Below, piece by piece: positions 24,904-31,766 of a stretch of DNA of 36,596 nt (its first letter is position 1; each line of letters starts with the position of its first letter). The notes under the pieces were generated by a model, which saw only the letters and a program-made list of their open reading frames with translations, did not search any database and was not told where the DNA came from. The stretch comes from Pontiellaceae bacterium B1224 (GTDB lineage Bacteria; Verrucomicrobiota; Kiritimatiellia; Kiritimatiellales; Pontiellaceae): the NCBI GenBank assembly GCA_029432815.1, contig JAROBA010000047.1, positions 1-36,596 of the forward strand, given 5' to 3'. A program made the translations under genes and the position numbers.

Positions 24904-27726
24904 ATGAAGTTTCTCTGCCGTTCTTACGGACACGCTTTCAAGGCAACGCTGCTGGCGGTCGCGTTTTCTACGGGCATTGCTGTCGCTCAGGATTATTCTT
25001 CTTTGGGCATAACGGATCTGGTCAGCTCGGCTGACCGCATGTTGCAGCGTCGCGACTTTGACGGAGCTATTCCGGCACTGGTCGAAATTATTAATCGAAC
25101 AGGTTCATTAACCGACCCACAGGGAAGGGATACGGCACAGACCTGCCGTTTCCAACTTGCGCGGGCGTATTATCAGATAGGCAACACCGCCGCTGGTGTA
25201 GAGATCCTTGACGACTATCTTGCAAACGAGCCGCGTAAGAAAGAACGCATGGCATTGCGCATGATGGCGCAGGGTTTCTTTGATACACAGGAGTGGGAGA
25301 AAATTGAAGAAATCTCAACGAGATTGCTCACCTTTCCCGACCTGAGTAGAGAAGATATATATAATGCCAATCTATTGCTCGGTCAGGCCTGTTTCCGTTT
25401 GGAAAAGTGGGCCGAAGCGGTCGAACCGCTCGGTTATGCTGCAAGAAACACGAAAGACCCGCGGGTTGAAGGGCTTTGCCAGATAATGATTGTGCGGGCT
25501 CTGGTGGAAGCGGAAAGCTGGCGTGAACTGTTCGGCTGGATTCCGCAGATTTATCGCACGGATTCCAAGTATGATATCTCGCTCAACCTGACTCTAATGA
25601 AAGCGGGTAAGGCCCAGTTTGAAGCCGATGAATTTCTCAATGCACTCCTGTTGTATCGTATGGTACTTCCCCGGGAAGAGTTGCTGGCATTTGCTGACGA
25701 GCGTCTTAATGATCTGAATGTTAAACTGGATGCTGATTTAAAACGGGGAATCGCTGAAGCAGAGATTGAAGAACGACGGAGCGAAATTACAGATATTGAG
25801 GCATCCAAAACAACGCTGGAGGAACTTCCTCCTTACGAAGACGAAGTCACCTTTCGTATCGGCCAGATTTATGCAGAAGTTAAGCGTTACTGGGAAGGGT
25901 ATGTTCTTTTTGACAAGTTATATCAGACGGACCGCAACAGCGAAATCGGCGAAGCATCCATGTTGCAATCCGTGTTGGTTCTCTACGATATTGAGCAGAT
26001 AGACCGGGCGGAAGAACGTATTCTGCTTTATCTCGCTGAAAAACCGGATGGTCAGTATGCGCGTACTCTGCTCTCTATGATGATGCGTGACAATCTCGTG
26101 CGGCAGAATTTCAGCAGCGTTGTTGAGCTCCGTCCCCATGTAGAGATGCTTCCGGCCACTCAGGACGAGGATGAACTTTCTCTACAGGCTGACCTCCATT
26201 TCATGCTGGCTTTTGGTTACCTGCAGAGCAAAGATTACAAATCGGCCGGAGAACAATTCGGTGTGCTGATTAATAACTTTAAAACCAGCTCGCATCTGGC
26301 GGATGCCGTTTATTATCGCGGTATGTCCTTCATGCTGCAGGCCAAATACGCTGATGCCTTAGAAGATTTCCTGAAATATCAGGCAGAGAACGAATTTGGT
26401 GAGCATATTGCAGCATCCCTGTTCCGGGAAGGGGTATGTCAGTATGGACTTGAAGATATTGATGCAGCTCAAGCTGCTTTTACATCCTTTATTGAAAAAT
26501 ATCCGGACGATGCGTTGACTTCCGAGGCCTACAGTATGCGAGGCGATATCGAAGCTTCCAAGGAAGCAACAACCGAAGACCCGTATACGCTCGATCGTGC
26601 GCTGGCCGACTACCGGAAAGGTATCGACAAGGCAACCTCCCCGCTCCAATCGGCCTATGCGGCTTTCCAGGCTGCTAAAGTGTATAAGCTCGAATTCAAG
26701 TGGCAGGAAATAATCGATCTGATGAACTACTATATGGATCGATGGGAAGAAGAAGCCAATGTGGCTGAAGCGGTCTTCTGGATCGGCCAGGCGCAGATTG
26801 AGCTCGGCCAGGTTGGCGATGCAGTGACTGCATACCTCAATGCGATTGAGCGTTTCGGGAATGACCCGTTCCAGCAGGGTGTTGATAAAATTATTCTGGA
26901 GCTCGTTAAAGTCGCCAATACTCACCTTTCCACCGAAGATCGCGAAGGTTTGGTAATTAAGCTGAAACTGAAGCTCACGAATATTGATTTACGCTATGAG
27001 GTGTTGCGGTTGCGCTTGCAGGTTGCTGAGGCAATGTTGCAGGGCGATGATATTGCCGCGGCTTTCGGGGCAGAGCTGCTTGAAGCAGATACAGATCTGA
27101 AATTAACCACTCCCGCTTCACTGTCCCTGATGTGTGATGCTGCGGTGGATATCGGTAATCAGGAGGAAATGCAGCGTTTGTATAATTACTTCATCGAAAA
27201 TTATGAAGACTCAGACCTTCTCTGGCATGCATACCGCGCAATAACCTACTTCCACCTTGCGGAGAAAAACTACGATGGTGTGCTGGCAAGTATTGATGAA
27301 GCACAGGGCCTGTTCGGTGCAGAACCCTTTATGGGCTGGGCACAGATTTTCAAAGCCGACACCGAATATAAGATGAATAATTTCACGGAAGCTGAAGACT
27401 CTTACAATATGGTCATGGGTGTGGCGGAGTGGCGCGGACCGTTGTTTGCGGAGGCGATGTTCGGAATGGGCAATTGCCGTCTGGCTGTCGGTGATCTGGA
27501 AGCGGCCCACTCTTTCTATCAGCGAGTTTATCTGCTCTTTAAAAGCTATGCAGATGGCGATTGGGCTGCCAAAGGGTATCTTGCTGCCGCAGATGTGTTG
27601 ATTAAAATGGGTGACGATGAAGGCGCGATCAATACCCTTAAAGCCATGTTGGAAGATGAATACACGAACACAAACCCACTTGCTGAACAGGTTCGTATTC
27701 AGCTTAAGAAATACGGGGGCCAATAA
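24904..27726 (+). CDS. Large exported TPR-repeat protein
   Basis: A 940-residue protein of probable periplasmic location. ATG 24904 follows GAGGGG by seven bases and begins a signal peptide (MKFLCRSYGHAFKATLLAVAFSTGIAVAQ). The rest is a long array of degenerate tetratricopeptide helices, with units such as ADRMLQRRDFDGAIPALVEI, FGYLQSKDYKSAGEQFGVLI and VYYRGMSFMLQAKYADALEDFL, and no enzymatic motif. This suggests a scaffold. The next gene starts on its stop codon (TAATG). It opens an operon with a second TPR protein, ExbB and two ExbD proteins, so it likely docks to that energised complex. The cargo is unknown. Confidence 0.85.
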   Translation: MKFLCRSYGHAFKATLLAVAFSTGIAVAQDYSSLGITDLVSSADRMLQRRDFDGAIPALVEIINRTGSLTDPQGRDTAQTCRFQLARAYYQIGNTAAGVEILDDYLANEPRKKERMALRMMAQGFFDTQEWEKIEEISTRLLTFPDLSREDIYNANLLLGQACFRLEKWAEAVEPLGYAARNTKDPRVEGLCQIMIVRALVEAESWRELFGWIPQIYRTDSKYDISLNLTLMKAGKAQFEADEFLNALLLYRMVLPREELLAFADERLNDLNVKLDADLKRGIAEAEIEERRSEITDIEASKTTLEELPPYEDEVTFRIGQIYAEVKRYWEGYVLFDKLYQTDRNSEIGEASMLQSVLVLYDIEQIDRAEERILLYLAEKPDGQYARTLLSMMMRDNLVRQNFSSVVELRPHVEMLPATQDEDELSLQADLHFMLAFGYLQSKDYKSAGEQFGVLINNFKTSSHLADAVYYRGMSFMLQAKYADALEDFLKYQAENEFGEHIAASLFREGVCQYGLEDIDAAQAAFTSFIEKYPDDALTSEAYSMRGDIEASKEATTEDPYTLDRALADYRKGIDKATSPLQSAYAAFQAAKVYKLEFKWQEIIDLMNYYMDRWEEEANVAEAVFWIGQAQIELGQVGDAVTAYLNAIERFGNDPFQQGVDKIILELVKVANTHLSTEDREGLVIKLKLKLTNIDLRYEVLRLRLQVAEAMLQGDDIAAAFGAELLEADTDLKLTTPASLSLMCDAAVDIGNQEEMQRLYNYFIENYEDSDLLWHAYRAITYFHLAEKNYDGVLASIDEAQGLFGAEPFMGWAQIFKADTEYKMNNFTEAEDSYNMVMGVAEWRGPLFAEAMFGMGNCRLAVGDLEAAHSFYQRVYLLFKSYADGDWAAKGYLAAADVLIKMGDDEGAINTLKAMLEDEYTNTNPLAEQVRIQLKKYGGQ

Positions 27727-28601
27727 TGAAGAAATCAGTTTTTAGTTTTGCACTTGCCGGTGTTTTTATACTGGGTGTTGCATCAGAAGCCGCATCGCTG
27801 CAGGCCGAGTTGATCATGCCGGGCGGTCGCTCCTGGAAAGGACTGGTCGTTAGCCGGGATGGCGACTGGGTTGAATTCTCCACCGGTGCCACCAAGCCGA
27901 TTCGGGTGGGGGCCGACACGATTGAAGAGTTGGTGTTTGAGGTGAACATTGATCAGGAAAAGATCAATGAAATGAATCGAAATCGTGAATACGAACGCAT
28001 TATAGCGGCGTTGGACAGTGCGCTGGAACCGTATGCTGAATACAGCGACATTCCTTCAAATCTGGTCAAATACAATTCGATCCTCATGGAACTCCACTAC
28101 AAAACGAAGAATTATGATAAGGCACTGGAGATTGCTCAAAAGATTGCCATGGATGAGCGTGATCCTGAACTTCAGGATCAGAGTCGCGTCTATCAGGCCT
28201 TGTCGCTGATTGATGCCGGTCGTTCCGAGGCAGCGGAAGAACTGCTCGCTGAATTCGGATGGGATCAGGATCTCAGTGACGATTCCTCTCCGCAAAAATT
28301 ATATATTGCCGCAAAGTTGATGGTCTTGAAGGAGCGGTATGCTGATGCTATGGAACTGGTGGCAAAAGTTGTTGCTTTTAACAGTCAGGATCCCGAGTGG
28401 ATGCAGCCGGCGGAATTGCTTTGTGCAGAAGTTTATACGGAACTCGGAATGTACGATTCTGCTGAAGAGGTCATTCGTGAGATTTCACTGTTGTACAAAA
28501 ATACAAATGAAGACGATCTCGCACAGCAGCTGAAAATTCGTATTGAAGAACTGCGGGCGGAGAAGGAATTAATTGAATCTACAGAGTCTGAAGAAGTTTA
28601 A
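27726..28601 (+). CDS. Exported TPR-containing protein
   Basis: A 291-residue protein with a signal peptide (MKKSVFSFALAGVFILGVASEAA). A short beta-rich segment at about residues 27-75 (AELIMPGGRSWKGLVVSRDGDWVEFSTGATKPIRV) is followed by TPR-like helices (LMELHYKTKNYDKALEIAQKI, VYTELGMYDSAEEVIREI) and an acidic C-terminus. Its start overlaps the large TPR gene's stop, so the two are coupled and probably form one complex. ExbB follows 23 bp later. No known function. Confidence 0.82.
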   Translation: MKKSVFSFALAGVFILGVASEAASLQAELIMPGGRSWKGLVVSRDGDWVEFSTGATKPIRVGADTIEELVFEVNIDQEKINEMNRNREYERIIAALDSALEPYAEYSDIPSNLVKYNSILMELHYKTKNYDKALEIAQKIAMDERDPELQDQSRVYQALSLIDAGRSEAAEELLAEFGWDQDLSDDSSPQKLYIAAKLMVLKERYADAMELVAKVVAFNSQDPEWMQPAELLCAEVYTELGMYDSAEEVIREISLLYKNTNEDDLAQQLKIRIEELRAEKELIESTESEEV

Positions 28602-28624
28602 CTGATAGGAGAAGGAGTAAAAAA

Positions 28625-29392
28625 ATGACAAAAAAAATTATCAAACTGGCTTTCTGCCTGAGTCTGGTTATCGGCCCGGTTGCTTTTGCCCAGGAAGTCG
28701 TGGAAGTAGAAGAAGTTACCGTTGAAAATGTTCAGAAGACAACCCTTTGGCAGATGATCAAGCAGGGGGGCTGGGCGATGTGGCCGTTGGGACTAATGTC
28801 CATGGGCATGGTATATTTCATCGTACAGAACGGCCTTGGTTTGCGTGAAAAGGTGCTGCTGCGCCCGGATATGATTCCGGAATTCATTACCCTGATGAAA
28901 GACAAAAAAATCTTGGAAGCCCACAGCCTGTGCAAAGAAAATGAAACCTTGTTCACCTATGTTTTTCAGGCGGGTCTCGAACGTTGTTCGACTACTCGTG
29001 AAATCAACTTCAGCAAAGTGAAAGAAGCCATCGAAGAAGCTTCCACGGAAGAAATTACATCCTACATGAAACCGATCGATTATCTTTCCATTATCGGTGC
29101 AACCGCCCCGATGCTCGGACTGCTCGGTACCGTTTCCGGTATGATCAAAGCCTTCCAGACCATTGGTTCAAAAGGTATGGGTAAACCGGAAGAACTCGCC
29201 GGTAACATTGGTGAGGCACTGGTGACAACCGCGACCGGTCTCTTGATCGCGATTCCTTCGATGCTGGCATATTACTTTTTCCGTAATAGCTTTATCAAAT
29301 CTACTGCGACCCTCGGCCGTAACATCGGCGGACTGCTTGATACACTTGAAACCGGCGAACTTCCGCTCGGATTCGAAAATGCAGGTGAGTAA
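28625..29392 (+). CDS. MotA/TolQ/ExbB family proton channel protein
   Basis: A 255-residue inner-membrane protein that with ExbD forms a proton-driven motor. An N-terminal signal-peptide-like segment (MTKKIIKLAFCLSLVIGPVAFAQ) and an acidic stretch precede the first family helix (WAMWPLGLMSMGMVYFIVQNG). The cytoplasmic region is followed by the conserved core YLSIIGATAPMLGLLGTVSGMIKAFQTI and EALVTTATGLLIAIPSMLAYYFF. The cleavable leader is seen in some ExbB subgroups. GGAGAAGGAG precedes the start. It is third in the TPR-TPR-ExbB-ExbD-ExbD operon. Confidence 0.95.
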   Translation: MTKKIIKLAFCLSLVIGPVAFAQEVVEVEEVTVENVQKTTLWQMIKQGGWAMWPLGLMSMGMVYFIVQNGLGLREKVLLRPDMIPEFITLMKDKKILEAHSLCKENETLFTYVFQAGLERCSTTREINFSKVKEAIEEASTEEITSYMKPIDYLSIIGATAPMLGLLGTVSGMIKAFQTIGSKGMGKPEELAGNIGEALVTTATGLLIAIPSMLAYYFFRNSFIKSTATLGRNIGGLLDTLETGELPLGFENAGE

Positions 29393-29445
29393 GTCGGGGT
29401 CTTTTGATACCTGTGATTATCAATCCCTCCAAAGCGGGGTATTAA

Positions 29446-29850
29446 ATGAAAATTAAAACACCAGCCAGGGACGACGTAGCCATCGACATGGGACCCATGA
29501 TCGACTTGGTTTTCCTGTTGCTCATCTTCTTTATGGTGGCATCGGTCGTGACGGAACTGAAAAAGGTTCCGGTTGAGATTCCGGAATCTTCCCATGCCAA
29601 AGTTCCTGAAGACATGAAAAACCGAATGATGCTGTCTATTGATGCCAACAATCAGGTGTATGTCGGAACGACGCCCGTATCGATTGAAGAACTGAAGGTT
29701 CAAGTCGATGAGGAGCTGAACATCAGGCCCGATCTGCGCATTTTGATTCGTGCGGATAAGCGTGTAGAGTACAAAACGTGCAAAGATATTATGATTGCCT
29801 GTGGTGCGGTCGGTGCAACCGACCTTATCTACGCAACCTTTGAGGAATAA
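29446..29850 (+). CDS. ExbD/TolR family protein (first)
   Basis: A 134-residue protein with a short cytoplasmic N-terminus, one membrane helix containing the proton-carrying aspartate (MIDLVFLLLIFFMV), and a periplasmic domain ending in YATFEE. It follows exbB by 53 bp and precedes a second exbD by two bases. The two differ enough to suggest a hetero-oligomer with ExbB. Confidence 0.95.
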   Translation: MKIKTPARDDVAIDMGPMIDLVFLLLIFFMVASVVTELKKVPVEIPESSHAKVPEDMKNRMMLSIDANNQVYVGTTPVSIEELKVQVDEELNIRPDLRILIRADKRVEYKTCKDIMIACGAVGATDLIYATFEE

Positions 29851-29852
29851 CG

Positions 29853-30287
29853 ATGAAACTTATTGAAGAAATGATGAATAAGAGTGCGAAGCTGGAAATT
29901 GCTCCGCTGATTGACGTCGTTTTCCTGCTGCTCATCTACTTCATGGTTACGGCATCGCTGGTCAAAAAGGAAGCCGATCTCTCCTTCATGCTTCCTGCAA
30001 AAGTGGATGTTCCGGATTCCCTGGACCTGCCGATTGAAGTGCTGATCGAAGTATCAGAACTCGGTGATATTGTCATCAATGGCATGGTTTTTGGGAGTGG
30101 CGAAACCAATCTGGATGATCTGATCGGCCAGCTTCTTACACTGAAAGAAGCGGCAGATTCATCGGGAAGTGAGCTGATTGTGAATATCATGCCGGCCGAC
30201 AAAGCCATACACGGCCGAATTATACGCGTCATGGATGCATGTGCCGCAGCCAATGTGAAGAACATGTCATTCAGCATGTCGATGTAG
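29853..30287 (+). CDS. ExbD/TolR family protein (second)
   Basis: A 144-residue paralogue with the same layout: the aspartate-bearing helix LIDVVFLLLIYFMV, then a periplasmic domain with ADKAIHGRIIRVMDACAAANVKNMSF, the family's C-terminal helix. It is two bases downstream of the first exbD. A terminator follows 42 bp after its stop. Confidence 0.95.
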   Translation: MKLIEEMMNKSAKLEIAPLIDVVFLLLIYFMVTASLVKKEADLSFMLPAKVDVPDSLDLPIEVLIEVSELGDIVINGMVFGSGETNLDDLIGQLLTLKEAADSSGSELIVNIMPADKAIHGRIIRVMDACAAANVKNMSFSMSM

Positions 30288-30329
30288 CAACCAATGTGAG
30301 GTGGCGAAGTTTTTTGCTGCTCTCCTTTC

Positions 30330-30361
30330 AATGCCCGGTACTTTTACCGGGCATTTTTTTT
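30330..30361 (+). terminator. Terminator after the second exbD
   Basis: ATGCCCGGTA and TACCGGGCAT form a 10-bp stem with a four-base loop, then eight T. The same ATGCCCGG stem is used again at 31695-31723. Confidence 0.92.
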
Positions 30362-30452
30362 CAAAAACCTTAAAATAAAGGTGGGACCACAGGCGTATTA
30401 ACTTACATCGGTTTGTCAGATCAGGAAAGTATCCTCAGATAAGGGTGAAATA

Positions 30453-31691
30453 ATGAGTGAAAAAAAGAAAAAAGGTTTCTTCTCGAATCACGCCAAATCC
30501 AGCGCTGCAATGATCAGTCTGGGAATTCATGCCATCCTGATTGTGGCGGCGGTTTCCTTTGTTGCGGTTACCGTAATTCAAAAAGAAGATAAACAATTTG
30601 TGGCGAAGACGGTTTCCAGACCTTCAGTAAAGCTGAGAAAATTGCAGGTCCCGGTTAAAGTAAAAAAAGACAAACCCAAACCAAAACTGCGGAAGCGCGT
30701 TGTCGTAAAAGATGTCCGGCGAAAAACCCCCGATTTTAAAATGCCGGAAATTACCGGCGTCAAAGGCGGGATGGGAAACATCGGAGGCGAAGGTAGCGGA
30801 ATGGAAAGCATTGGTTTTTCCATGCCTGAAATGAATTTTCTGGGAGCCAAGGCCAAAGGCGATAAGGTGGTATTTGTGGTTCACTTTGGTCCGGCGCCAA
30901 TCAGTGGCGGTGGAGATGGGGGCAATGGGACCCCGTTTTCCCGGATGACCGGTTTAACGATTCGGAATCGTTTGGAAGATCTGGTTGATAGCCTGCCCGA
31001 GTATACCCTCTTTAATGTGATTGCCTATTGGTCCGTCGATGCCTGGGCAATGGAACCCACCATGCAACTGGCCACTGCAGCAAATAAGCAGAAGGTGAAA
31101 GACTGGATGGAACCAGTGAATCCGCTTATCGGTAAATATGCCCACTGTTTTGATAAAAAACCGAAAACCATCAGTAGTGCGCGCAACAATTATCCCAGGA
31201 AAGTTGAAAAGCTGCCCTTTTATGCCACGAAATGGGCCTATCCATATCAGGTGCCTTCTGAGCTTGAAAAGAAATATGCACCGGATGCTCCCGAGGGTAT
31301 CAAGCATTGGGGAAGAGGGGTGGCATGGGCCATTCTTGAGCAAAAGCCGGATACCATTTTTGTGCTGACCACAAACTATATCGATGGCTGGGGTACAGTT
31401 GGTTCGAATGAAAGGTCTTTTCAACCCAGAAAAATGGCGCAGTCGTTACAGCAAATGTGCCTGGATGTCTACGGCTCGGACAAGCGGAAATGGCCGACCA
31501 TCAACGTTGTTGTACTGGCCAAAGCGGGGAAAGATTCAACCGCTGCCAACAAGGTTCTGCGGGATCAGTTCGGACCGATCATTTCTTCGTTCAGAGCAGA
31601 TGGATCAGTGATAGATGATATTAAGAAATATATGAATGAATCTGAACAGGCTCTGTATCGTAAATATCAGGTTGAATACGGAAATAAATAG
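30453..31691 (+). CDS. TonB-positioned membrane protein with degenerate von Willebrand A-like domain
   Basis: A 412-residue protein with one membrane helix (about residues 18-42), then a Lys/Pro-rich periplasmic linker (VKVKKDKPKPKLRKR) as in TonB, a glycine-rich segment (105-117), and a C-terminal domain from about residue 136. That domain has a vWA-like frame: the first strand GDKVVFVV, the helix LEDLVDSLPEYTLFNVIAYWSVDAWAM, and the strand KPDTIFVLT. The metal site is gone: the usual DxSxS after strand one is HFGPA, and the usual LTDG is LTTN. No TonB C-terminal domain is seen. It lies in the place of tonB after exbB-exbD-exbD but beyond a terminator, so it may have its own promoter in 30362-30452. 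Its function is unknown. Confidence 0.7.
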   Translation: MSEKKKKGFFSNHAKSSAAMISLGIHAILIVAAVSFVAVTVIQKEDKQFVAKTVSRPSVKLRKLQVPVKVKKDKPKPKLRKRVVVKDVRRKTPDFKMPEITGVKGGMGNIGGEGSGMESIGFSMPEMNFLGAKAKGDKVVFVVHFGPAPISGGGDGGNGTPFSRMTGLTIRNRLEDLVDSLPEYTLFNVIAYWSVDAWAMEPTMQLATAANKQKVKDWMEPVNPLIGKYAHCFDKKPKTISSARNNYPRKVEKLPFYATKWAYPYQVPSELEKKYAPDAPEGIKHWGRGVAWAILEQKPDTIFVLTTNYIDGWGTVGSNERSFQPRKMAQSLQQMCLDVYGSDKRKWPTINVVVLAKAGKDSTAANKVLRDQFGPIISSFRADGSVIDDIKKYMNESEQALYRKYQVEYGNK

Positions 31692-31694
31692 AGC

Positions 31695-31723
31695 AAATGC
31701 CCGGTAATGCCGGGCATTTTTTA
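31695..31723 (+). terminator. Terminator after the vWA-like gene
   Basis: AAATGCCCGG and CCGGGCATTT form a 10-bp stem with a five-base loop, followed by a T-rich run. The core stem ATGCCCGG/CCGGGCAT is identical to that of the terminator at 30330-30361. Confidence 0.92.
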
Positions 31724-31766
31724 TTTTCCGTAGAGAGCCTGCGTCCTGTCGGGCTCCATCGCATCG

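Noticed and set aside
30611-30630. Additional palindrome copies at 6067, 11534, 24588 and 30613
   Set aside because: Only the left half (TTCCA) matches at these places. They are not counted.
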